A DNA stretch of 6,031 bases from NCBI GenBank assembly GCA_021845835.1, contig JAJZVE010000309.1, positions 1 through 6,031 of the forward strand, given 5' to 3'. The notes under the pieces were generated by a model, which had not been told where the DNA came from, ran no database searches, and saw only the letters and a program-made list of their open reading frames with translations. Of the stretch, positions 1 to 6,031 are shown piece by piece. Positions within the stretch are counted from its first letter, which is position 1. Each line of letters opens with the position of its first letter. The position numbers and the translations under genes are program-made. Origin of the DNA: Pseudomonadota bacterium (lineage in GTDB: Bacteria; Pseudomonadota; Alphaproteobacteria; Acetobacterales; Acetobacteraceae).

Positions 1-1
1 G

Positions 2-2974
2 CTGTCACCGGCGGGCGTGCAGGAGATTCTCGACTACGGTCTCCTCGGCTGGGCGATGAGCCGGTTTTCCGGCCTCTGGGTCGGGTTGAAATGCGTCAAG
101 GACAACGTGGAATCGACCGCCTCGGTTGACGGCGCGGTCGGCCGGGTCGGCATCGTGCTGCCGTCCGATCCTGCGCTGCCGCCCGGGGGCCTGGCGATCC
201 GGGCGCGCGACGGCATCCTGGAGCAGGAAGAGCGCCTGCACCGCTTCAAGATCGCAGCGGCGCTCGCCTTCATCCGGGCCAACGGCATCAATCGCGCCGT
301 GCTGCCCGGCGGTGCCGCGCCCTGGCTGGGCATCGTCGCGTCCGGCAAAAGCTATCTCGACGTGCTGCAGGCGCTGGAAAGCCTTGGCATCGACGCGGCG
401 CGGGCGGCCGGGCTGGGCATCGCGCTCTACAAGGTCGGCGCGCCCTGGCCGCTGGAGCCGGAGGGCGTCAGGGCGTTCGCGCGGGGACTCGACCTCGTTC
501 TGGTGGTCGAGGAAAAGCGGCCACTGATCGAAAGCCAGTTGCGCGACATTCTGTTCGGCACGCCCGGCGCGCCCGCAGTGATCGGCAAGCGGGACGAAAG
601 CGGCGCCGGCCTGTTCGCGTCGTTTGGTGTCCTGGAGCCGAACGACGTGGCGATCGCCATCGGCCGGCGGGTGCTCGCCCGGCATCAGGATGCCGTCATC
701 GCCGCGGCGGTGGTGGCGCTCGAACAGGCCCAGGCGCGGCTGGCGGCGGCAGAGGACGTGGCGATCCGTACGCCGTATTTCTGTGCTGGCTGCCCGCACA
801 GCACATCGACGCGCCTGCCGGACGGCGCGCGCGGCTACGCCGGCATCGGTTGCCACTACATGGCGCAATGGATGGAGCGCGGCACCGAAGGCTATACCCA
901 TATGGGCGGGGAAGGCGCCAACTGGGTCGGCGAGGCGCCGTTCTCCACACGCGGCCATGTGTTCCAGAATCTCGGCGACGGAACCTACAACCATTCAGGC
1001 TCGATGGCGATCCGCTTCGCCGTCGCAGCCAAGGTCAACATCACTTACAAGATCCTGTTCAACGACGCGGTCGCCATGACCGGCGGGCAGCGGCACGACG
1101 GCGGCCTGACGGTGGATGCCGTCGCCCGGCAGGTGCGGGCGGAAGGCGTGCAGCGCATCGCCCTGGTGACGGACGAACCGCGCAAGTACCCGGCCACGGT
1201 CCGATTTCCCCGCGGCGTGACCATCCATCATCGCGACGAACTCGACGCGGTGCAGCGCGGACTGGCCGGGACGCCGGGGGTGACGGTCATGATCTACGAC
1301 CAGACCTGCGCCTCGGAAAAGCGCCGCCGGCGCAAGCGTAACGAGTACCCGGACCCCGACAGGCGCGTCATCATCAACGACCTCGTCTGCGAGGGCTGCG
1401 GCGACTGTTCGGTGCAGTCGAACTGCGTGGCCGTGCAGCCGGTCGAGACCGAATTCGGCCGCAAGCGCCGGGTCGATCAGTCGAGCTGCAACAAGGACTT
1501 CTCCTGCGTGAAGGGATTCTGCCCGGCTTTCGTGACGGTGCATGGCGCCAGGATGAAGCAGCGCGCGCCCGCGACGGCGCCGGCCGACCGCATGGCGACC
1601 GATCCGCTGCCGCATCCTGTCGTTCCGGCACTTGCGCGGAGCTACAACATCCTTGTGGTGGGGGTGGGAGGCACCGGCGTCGTAACCATCGCGGCGATCC
1701 TGGGCATGGCGGCCCATCTGGAGGGCAAGGGCCTCGGCATGATCGACATGGCCGGCCTCGCCCAGAAGGGCGGCGCCGTCCATAGCCACGTCCGGCTCGC
1801 CGGGTCGCAGGACGATATCCACGCGATCCGCATCGCGGCCGGGGCCGCCGACCTGGTGCTCGGCTGCGATCTCGTCGTTGCCGGCAGCAGGAAGGTGCTG
1901 GCCTCGATCACGCAGGGACGCAGCACCGTGGTGCTGAACACCACCGAGGTGATGCCGGGCGAGTTCACCCGCAATGCCGATTTCTCGCTGCCGACGGAGC
2001 GCATCAGGCGTGCCGTCGCTGCCCGGGCCGGCGCCGAAGCCGTCTCGTTCATTGACGCGACCGCAATCGCGACGGCGCTGCTCGGCAATGCGATCGCGGC
2101 CAACATGTTCATGCTCGGCTTCGCCTTTCAGATCGGACGCATCCCGCTCTCGGCGCAGGCGATCGAGAAGGCGATCGCGCTCAACGGCGAGGCGGTGCCT
2201 TTGAACCTCTCGGCGTTCAACTGGGGGCGCCGCGCCGCTGCCGAACCTGAGCTGATCGCCCGGCTGATGCGCGAGGCGAGCGCTCCGACCCCCTCGCGGG
2301 TACTCTCCGGGACGCTCGACCAGATGATCGCGCGCCGCGTGTCGTTCCTCGCCGCCTACCAGAACGCTGCCTATGGCGAGCGCTATCGTGCGTCGATCGA
2401 GCGGGTGCGGAGGGCGGAAGCTGGCGCCGTGCCCGACAGCACCGCCCTGACCGACGCGGCCGCCCGCAGCCTGTTCAGGCTGATGGCCTACAAGGACGAA
2501 TACGAGGTCGCCCGGCTCTACAGCGATGGCCAGTTCGCGAGGCAGGTCGCTGCCACCTTCGAGGGCGAGCGGTTGCGTTACGAGTTTCACCTTGCGCCGC
2601 CGTTGCTGACGCGGCAGCGCGCCGGACGCGCCCCGCGCAAGATGCGCTTCGGGGCGTGGATGATGGCGGCCTTTCGGCTGCTGGCCAGGTTCAGGGGCCT
2701 GCGCGGCACGCCCTTCGACCCCTTCGGTTACAGTCATGAGCGCCGGACCGAGCGACGGCTGATCGGGGATTTCGAACGCCAGCTCAGCGCGATCGTCGTG
2801 GATTTGACGCCGTCCAATCACGCGGCGGCCATCGAACTCGCGACCCTGCCGCAGCGCATCCGCGGCTTCGGGCACGTCAGGATGGCCAGTCTGGCAGCGG
2901 TGGAAACGCAGCAGGCCGAAGTCATGGCCCGGTTCCATCGCTCCGGACCAGCACAGCCTCTGGCTGCTGCCTGA
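2..2974 (+). CDS. Indolepyruvate:ferredoxin oxidoreductase, fused type (5' partial)
   Basis: This cytoplasmic enzyme oxidatively decarboxylates aryl-pyruvates (indolepyruvate, phenylpyruvate) to aryl-acetyl-CoA and reduces ferredoxin. The frame is open to the left edge, and the first visible residues (VQEILDYGLLGWAMSR) are internal family sequence. The GTG at 17 is therefore not the start, and about 150-200 N-terminal residues (pyrimidine-binding TPP domain) are missing from a usual ~1150-1180 aa. Domains in order: a FCAGCPH motif at nt 779-799; the TPP/Mg site with GDG at 974-982 and NDA at 1061-1069; a cysteine-rich Fe-S segment, C-x2-C-x2-C-x5-C at 1388-1426, followed by cysteines at 1487, 1505 and 1520; a gamma-type domain with a GVGGTGV loop at 1661-1681 and the AQKGGAVHSHVR motif near 1770-1795; and a DUF6537-like tail from about 2330 to 2940. 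No frameshift or lost key residue is visible. Exact substrate preference cannot be read from sequence. Confidence 0.93.
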   Translation: MSPAGVQEILDYGLLGWAMSRFSGLWVGLKCVKDNVESTASVDGAVGRVGIVLPSDPALPPGGLAIRARDGILEQEERLHRFKIAAALAFIRANGINRAVLPGGAAPWLGIVASGKSYLDVLQALESLGIDAARAAGLGIALYKVGAPWPLEPEGVRAFARGLDLVLVVEEKRPLIESQLRDILFGTPGAPAVIGKRDESGAGLFASFGVLEPNDVAIAIGRRVLARHQDAVIAAAVVALEQAQARLAAAEDVAIRTPYFCAGCPHSTSTRLPDGARGYAGIGCHYMAQWMERGTEGYTHMGGEGANWVGEAPFSTRGHVFQNLGDGTYNHSGSMAIRFAVAAKVNITYKILFNDAVAMTGGQRHDGGLTVDAVARQVRAEGVQRIALVTDEPRKYPATVRFPRGVTIHHRDELDAVQRGLAGTPGVTVMIYDQTCASEKRRRRKRNEYPDPDRRVIINDLVCEGCGDCSVQSNCVAVQPVETEFGRKRRVDQSSCNKDFSCVKGFCPAFVTVHGARMKQRAPATAPADRMATDPLPHPVVPALARSYNILVVGVGGTGVVTIAAILGMAAHLEGKGLGMIDMAGLAQKGGAVHSHVRLAGSQDDIHAIRIAAGAADLVLGCDLVVAGSRKVLASITQGRSTVVLNTTEVMPGEFTRNADFSLPTERIRRAVAARAGAEAVSFIDATAIATALLGNAIAANMFMLGFAFQIGRIPLSAQAIEKAIALNGEAVPLNLSAFNWGRRAAAEPELIARLMREASAPTPSRVLSGTLDQMIARRVSFLAAYQNAAYGERYRASIERVRRAEAGAVPDSTALTDAAARSLFRLMAYKDEYEVARLYSDGQFARQVAATFEGERLRYEFHLAPPLLTRQRAGRAPRKMRFGAWMMAAFRLLARFRGLRGTPFDPFGYSHERRTERRLIGDFERQLSAIVVDLTPSNHAAAIELATLPQRIRGFGHVRMASLAAVETQQAEVMARFHRSGPAQPLAAA

Positions 2975-2990
2975 CGCGCCCGCTGGCGCG
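2975..2990 (+). other. Short GC hairpin just after the oxidoreductase stop codon
   Basis: CGCGCC (2975-2980) and GGCGCG (2985-2990) form a perfect 6-bp stem around a 4-nt loop, starting at the base after the TGA. No T-run follows, so this is not a canonical intrinsic terminator. It could stabilise the 3' end of the transcript or be chance in GC-rich DNA. Confidence 0.3.
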
Positions 2991-2995
2991 CGCCG

Positions 2996-3024
2996 TTGAC
3001 ATCGCAGCCGGCCGCCAGCACGCT
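2996..3024 (+). promoter_or_regulatory. Candidate sigma-70-type promoter for the phnWX operon
   Basis: A perfect TTGACA -35 hexamer lies at 2996-3001. After a 17-bp spacer comes CACGCT at 3019-3024, which keeps only the second A and the final T of TATAAT; these are the two most conserved -10 positions. Weak -10 boxes are common in GC-rich proteobacteria. The predicted transcription start is near 3030-3032, giving a leader of about 85 nt before phnW. The position, in the only real intergenic gap and ahead of a tightly overlapping operon, supports it. The weak -10 keeps it a prediction. Confidence 0.4.
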
Positions 3025-3032
3025 CGCGGTTC

Positions 3033-3070
3033 GCATCGGCCGGTGGCCGGCCGCGCGGCCTTGCCGATGC
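3033..3070 (+). repeat. Inverted repeat / stem-loop in the phnW leader
   Basis: GCATCGGC (3033-3040) and GCCGATGC (3063-3070) are perfect 8-nt inverted arms. Inside them GGCCG (3045-3049) can pair with CGGCC (3056-3060) around a 6-nt loop, giving a two-tier stem separated by a small internal loop (4 nt on one side, 2 nt on the other). The element begins right at the transcription start predicted from the TTGACA promoter and ends 44 nt before the phnW ATG. It could be an operator for a repressor, or an RNA hairpin at the 5' end of the mRNA. An 8-bp match can also arise by chance in DNA this GC-rich. Confidence 0.4.
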
Positions 3071-3100
3071 CGCCGCACCGTATGCCGGCCGGCGTCCCGC

Positions 3101-3105
3101 AGGAG
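3101..3105 (+). promoter_or_regulatory. Ribosome binding site of phnW
   Basis: AGGAG lies 9 nt before the ATG at 3115. It decides the start of phnW in favour of 3115 over the longer in-frame GTG at 3043, which has no comparable site. Confidence 0.85.
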
Positions 3106-3114
3106 AACGCGCCC

Positions 3115-4248
3115 ATGCCCGATCCCTATCTGCTGACGCCGGGACCGCTCACGACATCGGCCACCGTCAGGCAGGCGATGCTGCACGACTGGGGCTCCCG
3201 CGACGCGGCGTTTGTCGCCATGAACCGGCGGGTGCGCGAACGGCTGGTCAGCCTGGCCGGCGGCGAGGGGACGCATGTGTGCGTGCCGGTGCAGGGTTCG
3301 GGCACGTTTGCGGTAGAGGCGGCGATCGGCACGCTGGTGCCGCGCGCGGGCAAGCTGCTGGTGCTGGTCAACGGCGCCTATGGCCGCCGCATGGTGCAGA
3401 TCGCCCGCGTCATCGGCCGCGCCTGCGCCAGCATCGAAACCGCGGAGGACACGCCGGTATCGCCGGACGGGCTGGACCGGGCGCTCGCCGCCGACGGCGC
3501 GATCAGCCACGTCGCCGTGGTCCACTGCGAGACCACGTCGGGCATCCTCAATCCGGTGGAGGCGGTCGCCTCGGTCTGCGCCCGCCACGGCAGGCGGCTG
3601 CTGATCGACGCCATGAGCGCCTTCGGTGCCCTGCCGCTCGACGCGCGCGAAACGGCGTTCGACGCCGTCATGGCGAGTGCCAACAAGTGCCTGGAAGGCG
3701 TGCCGGGCATGGGCTTCGTCATCATGCGCCGCTCCAGCCTGGCGGCGGCGGAAGGCAATGCGCACTCGCTCAGCCTCGACCTGTTCGCGCAGTGGCGGGG
3801 CTTCGAGCAGAACGAGCAGTGGCGCTTCACGCCGCCGACCCATGTCGTCGCCGCGTTCGACCAGGCGCTCGACGAGCACGCGGCCGAAGGCGGCGTGGCC
3901 GGGCGCGGCGCGCGCTATCGGCGCAACATGCAAATCCTGCTCGACGGCATGTCGAAGTTCGGCTTCGTGTCGCTGCTGCCCGCCGCGCTGCAGGCGCCGA
4001 TCATCGCCACGTTCCGCATGCCGGCCGATCGGAATTTCACCTTCGACGTGTTCTATGACGGGCTGCGCCGGCGCGGCTACGTCATCTACCCGGGCAAGCT
4101 GACGGTCGCCGAGAGCTTCCGGGTCGGCTGCATCGGCCGGCTGGGCGAGACCGAGATCCGGGGCGCCCTGGCCGCCGTCGGCGAGGTGCTGGCCGAAATG
4201 GGGGTGCGTTCGGGCGCACCGCACCAGCCGGAAGGGATGGTGGCATGA
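3115..4248 (+). CDS. phnW: 2-aminoethylphosphonate:pyruvate transaminase PhnW
   Basis: This PLP-dependent class V aminotransferase converts 2-aminoethylphosphonate (ciliatine) plus pyruvate to phosphonoacetaldehyde plus L-alanine, the first step of the phosphonatase pathway in the cytoplasm. The protein is 377 aa from the ATG at 3115, close to the family's usual ~365-375. Visible hallmarks are the N-terminal LLTPGPLT, the cofactor phosphate-binding GSGT (residues 61-64), Asp165 in LIDAMSAFG (pairs with the PLP pyridine nitrogen), Lys191 in ASANKCLEG (Schiff-base lysine) and Arg336 in SFRVGCIG. These align, within 3-4 residues, with Asp168, Lys194 and Arg340 of the Salmonella enzyme as I remember it. 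The frame stays open upstream to a GTG at 3043, but the AGGAG at 3101 and the family's N-terminus both favour 3115. The last 4 bp overlap the start of phnX, so translation is probably coupled. Confidence 0.95.
   Translation: MPDPYLLTPGPLTTSATVRQAMLHDWGSRDAAFVAMNRRVRERLVSLAGGEGTHVCVPVQGSGTFAVEAAIGTLVPRAGKLLVLVNGAYGRRMVQIARVIGRACASIETAEDTPVSPDGLDRALAADGAISHVAVVHCETTSGILNPVEAVASVCARHGRRLLIDAMSAFGALPLDARETAFDAVMASANKCLEGVPGMGFVIMRRSSLAAAEGNAHSLSLDLFAQWRGFEQNEQWRFTPPTHVVAAFDQALDEHAAEGGVAGRGARYRRNMQILLDGMSKFGFVSLLPAALQAPIIATFRMPADRNFTFDVFYDGLRRRGYVIYPGKLTVAESFRVGCIGRLGETEIRGALAAVGEVLAEMGVRSGAPHQPEGMVA
4232..4236 (+). promoter_or_regulatory. Ribosome binding site of phnX
   Basis: AAGGG lies 8 nt before the ATG at 4245, within the end of phnW. 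It supports this start even though the gene could also be translated by coupling through the ATGA overlap. Confidence 0.65.
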
Positions 4249-5075
4249 CCTATCGCTATGCACGCCGCTACTGCGGAACCCTCAAGGCGGCGGTCCTGGA
4301 CTGGGCCGGGACCATCGTCGATTACGGATGCCACGCGCCGGTCGCGAGCTTCATCGCCGCGTTCGAAGGGGCCGGCATTGCGATCTCGATCGCCGAGGCC
4401 CGCGCGCCGATGGGGATGCCGAAGTGGCAGCACATGCGCGCGATCGCCGACCAGCCGCGCGTCGCCGCGGCCTGGCTGGAGCGACACGGCCGCCCCTGCG
4501 CGAACGCCGATATCGACGCACTCTATGAGCGCTTCCTGCCGCTGCAGACCGCGACGGTGGCCCAGCATGCGGACCTCATTCCCGGCGCGCGCGAGGCGAT
4601 CGCCGGCATGCGGTCGCGCGGCATGAAGATCGGCACCACCACCGGCTATCCGCGCGTCGTCATGGAGGTCGTTGTCGCGCGCGCGCAGGCCCAGGGCTTC
4701 GCGGCCGATTGCGTGATCGCGGCGGACGACACCAGGATCGGTCGCCCCAGCCCGTTCCCGGCGCTGCGGGCGCTCGCCGACCTTGGCGTCTATCCGGTCG
4801 AGGCGGTGGTGAAGATCGGCGACACCGTGGTCGATATCGAGGAGGGGCTGAACGGCGGCATGTGGAGCGTCGGCCTGGCGATCTCCGGCAACGAGGTCGG
4901 CATCGGGCTGGCGCAGTGGCAGGCGCTGCCGGCATCGCAGCAGGCAGACCTGCGCGCGGCGGCAACGGCGCGGCTGGCGTCGGCCGGCGCGCACTACGTC
5001 ATCGACACGATCGCGGCGATCGGGCCGGTGCTCGACGACATCGACCGCCGCCTCGGGTGCGGCGAGAGGCCGTGA
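4245..5075 (+). CDS. phnX: Phosphonoacetaldehyde hydrolase (phosphonatase) PhnX
   Basis: This HAD-superfamily enzyme hydrolyses the C-P bond of phosphonoacetaldehyde, the PhnW product, to acetaldehyde and inorganic phosphate in the cytoplasm. At 276 aa it has the normal family length. The catalytic set is complete. Asp19 in LDWAGTIVDYG is the nucleophile, and Lys60 in APMGMPKWQH is the cap-domain lysine that forms a Schiff base with the substrate aldehyde. TTTGY (131-135) is the second HAD motif, Arg167 lies in IGRPSPF, and Asp193/Asp197 in KIGDTVVDIEEG bind Mg2+. All keep a constant +7 offset from the Bacillus cereus enzyme numbering (Asp12, Lys53, Arg160, Asp186, Asp190) as I recall it. The gene begins inside the phnW stop (ATGA) and its own stop overlaps the next start (GTGA), so all three genes form one operon. 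Confidence 0.96.
   Translation: MTYRYARRYCGTLKAAVLDWAGTIVDYGCHAPVASFIAAFEGAGIAISIAEARAPMGMPKWQHMRAIADQPRVAAAWLERHGRPCANADIDALYERFLPLQTATVAQHADLIPGAREAIAGMRSRGMKIGTTTGYPRVVMEVVVARAQAQGFAADCVIAADDTRIGRPSPFPALRALADLGVYPVEAVVKIGDTVVDIEEGLNGGMWSVGLAISGNEVGIGLAQWQALPASQQADLRAAATARLASAGAHYVIDTIAAIGPVLDDIDRRLGCGERP
5064..5069 (+). promoter_or_regulatory. Closely spaced purine-rich site before the pbfA-like gene
   Basis: GAGAGG lies only 2 nt before the GTG at 5072, closer than the usual 5-9 nt. Start-up probably relies on ribosomes finishing phnX and re-initiating at the GTGA overlap. An alternative in-frame GTG at 5057 has no purine-rich site upstream and is less likely. Confidence 0.35.
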
Positions 5076-6031
5076 GCGCGGGCCTCGATCTCTCCGAAGG
5101 CGATGCGAACCTTACCGCGGCGCGCGCGGCGTGGCGGTCCAGCGTCGGCACGGCGACGCGGCGGCTGATCGAGCGCGACGAGCGGGCGTTCCTGAAGCAG
5201 TCGCTCTCGACGCCGTGCCTGTCGGCCGTGCGCCGTGCCGAGGGCATCTGGATCGAGGACGCCGACGGACGGCGGCTGATGGACTTCCACGGCAACGGCG
5301 TCCACCACCTTGGCCACGGGCATCCGCGCGTGAAGGCGGCGATCGCGCGGCAGATGGAGAATCTGCCGTTCGCGCCGCGCCGCTTCACCTGCGAGCCGGC
5401 GGTGGCGCTGGCCGAGCGGCTGCTGGCGGTGGCGCCGCCGGGGCTGACGCGGGTGCTGTTCGCGCCGGGCGGGTCGGAGGCGATCGAGATCGCGCTCAAG
5501 CTCGTGCGGGCGGCGACCGGGCGGCACAAGACCCTGTCGTTCTGGGACGCATTCCACGGTGCCGGCTTCGGTGCGGCGAGCGTGGGCGGGGAAGCGCTGT
5601 TCCGCGACAGCCGGCTCGGTCCGCTGCTGCCCGGCGCGGAGCATGTCGCCCCGTTTGCCTGCTTTCGCTGTCCCTATGGTTTTCCCGCACCCAGCGGGGC
5701 GCCGGACCTCGCTTCCTGTCGGATGGCGTGTGCCCGCGCCGCGCACTTCGCCCTCGGGCGGGAGCGGGATATCGGCGCGCTGGTGGCCGAGCCGGTGCGC
5801 GCCGTGCCGTACTTGCCGCCGCCCGGCTTCTGGATGGAGATGCGCGCCGCCTGCGACCGCGCCGGGAGCCGCCTGATCTTCGACGAGATTCCGACCGGAC
5901 TCGGCAGGACCGGCCGGATGTTCGCCTGCGAGCATGCCGGGGTCGCGCCCGACGTGCTGGTGCTCGGCAAGGCGCTTGGCGGCGGCATGCTGCCCCTGGC
6001 CGCGGTGCTGGCGCGCGGCGATCTGGATGTG
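5072..6031 (+). CDS. pbfA: Class-III PLP enzyme, probable (R)-1-hydroxy-2-aminoethylphosphonate ammonia-lyase PbfA (3' partial)
   Basis: The first 320 residues are present; the gene runs off the right edge, and the family is usually ~440-460 aa. The fold is that of class-III (omega) aminotransferases. An N-terminal substrate strand (MDFHGNGVHHLGHGHPRV) is followed by the cofactor phosphate-binding PGGSEAIEIALK, WDAFHGAGFGAASVGGE (His162), FDEIPTGLGRTGRMF with Asp271 for the PLP nitrogen, and the Schiff-base Lys300 in VLGKALGGG. The phnWX context and the GNGVHHLGHGHPR, PFAPRRFT and LLPGAEHVAPF signatures, as I remember them, match PbfA. That enzyme eliminates ammonia from R-HAEP to give phosphonoacetaldehyde, the PhnX substrate. 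Such genes are often labelled aspartate aminotransferase family. The start is GTG at 5072, overlapping the phnX stop by 4 bp. Cys197, 200, 216 and 220 form a possible metal-binding set. A true transaminase cannot be excluded from sequence alone. Confidence 0.8.
   Translation, partial: MSAGLDLSEGDANLTAARAAWRSSVGTATRRLIERDERAFLKQSLSTPCLSAVRRAEGIWIEDADGRRLMDFHGNGVHHLGHGHPRVKAAIARQMENLPFAPRRFTCEPAVALAERLLAVAPPGLTRVLFAPGGSEAIEIALKLVRAATGRHKTLSFWDAFHGAGFGAASVGGEALFRDSRLGPLLPGAEHVAPFACFRCPYGFPAPSGAPDLASCRMACARAAHFALGRERDIGALVAEPVRAVPYLPPPGFWMEMRAACDRAGSRLIFDEIPTGLGRTGRMFACEHAGVAPDVLVLGKALGGGMLPLAAVLARGDLDV

Noticed and set aside
17..19. GTG as the start codon of the oxidoreductase
   Set aside because: The frame stays open to the window edge, and the surrounding residues are internal family sequence that normally follows ~150-200 residues.
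995..2938. 647-codon open frame on the minus strand opposite the oxidoreductase
   Set aside because: It is a shadow of a GC-rich gene. Its translation is rich in Arg, His, Gly and Ala with no recognisable domain, and the + strand frame carries unmistakable conserved motifs throughout.
2975..2990. Intrinsic terminator after the oxidoreductase
   Set aside because: The 6-bp stem is followed by CGCCGTTGAC rather than a T-run, so it is listed only as a hairpin.
3043..3045. GTG as an upstream start of phnW adding 24 residues
   Set aside because: It has no ribosome binding site and lies inside the inverted repeat, and the extra residues do not belong to the family. The ATG at 3115 has AGGAG 9 nt upstream.
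2818..4263. 481-codon open frame on the minus strand spanning the intergenic gap and phnW
   Set aside because: Low-complexity Arg/His/Ala composition with no family signature. It lies opposite phnW, whose catalytic residues are all in place.
4676..4686. Alternating CG run of 11 nt in phnX (possible slippage or Z-DNA tract)
   Set aside because: It encodes ordinary Val-Ala-Arg-Ala residues in frame, and such runs are common in GC-rich coding DNA.
4994..5935. 313-codon open frame on the minus strand opposite the PbfA-like gene
   Set aside because: Same shadow pattern; the + strand frame contains the complete PLP-enzyme motif series.

Overview
The window is GC-rich (roughly two thirds G+C by eye), densely coding, and has all its recognisable genes on the + strand. 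GC-biased codon use and the gene families point to a proteobacterium. Alphaproteobacteria are most likely, Betaproteobacteria possible; the sequence alone does not fix a genus.

Layout. (1) Positions 2-2974 hold the C-terminal ~85% of a fused indolepyruvate:ferredoxin oxidoreductase. It has a TPP-binding domain, a cysteine-rich Fe-S segment, a gamma-type oxidoreductase domain and a DUF6537-like tail; its N-terminus lies left of the window. (2) Positions 2975-3114 are the only sizeable intergenic gap (140 bp). It holds a candidate promoter with a perfect TTGACA, an 8-bp inverted repeat at the predicted transcription start, and a strong Shine-Dalgarno before the next gene. (3) Positions 3115-6031 are a tightly packed phosphonate-degradation operon. 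It contains phnW (2-aminoethylphosphonate:pyruvate transaminase), phnX (phosphonoacetaldehyde hydrolase) and a right-truncated class-III PLP enzyme that best matches PbfA, the (R)-1-hydroxy-2-aminoethylphosphonate ammonia-lyase. The three genes overlap by 4 bp at each junction (ATGA, then GTGA).

How they work together. PhnW converts 2-aminoethylphosphonate plus pyruvate into phosphonoacetaldehyde plus alanine. PhnX breaks the C-P bond of phosphonoacetaldehyde to give acetaldehyde and phosphate. PbfA would feed the hydroxylated analogue (R-HAEP) into the same intermediate by eliminating ammonia, so the operon accepts two natural aminophosphonates as sources of P, N and C. The ferredoxin oxidoreductase belongs to aryl-pyruvate (aromatic amino acid) catabolism. 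It has no evident link to phosphonates and is probably a separate unit that happens to lie upstream.

I found no RNA genes, mobile elements, CRISPR arrays or clearly novel system. The most useful leads are the promoter/inverted-repeat leader of phnW, the PbfA assignment of a gene that automated annotation would probably call an aminotransferase, and a four-cysteine motif in that protein.
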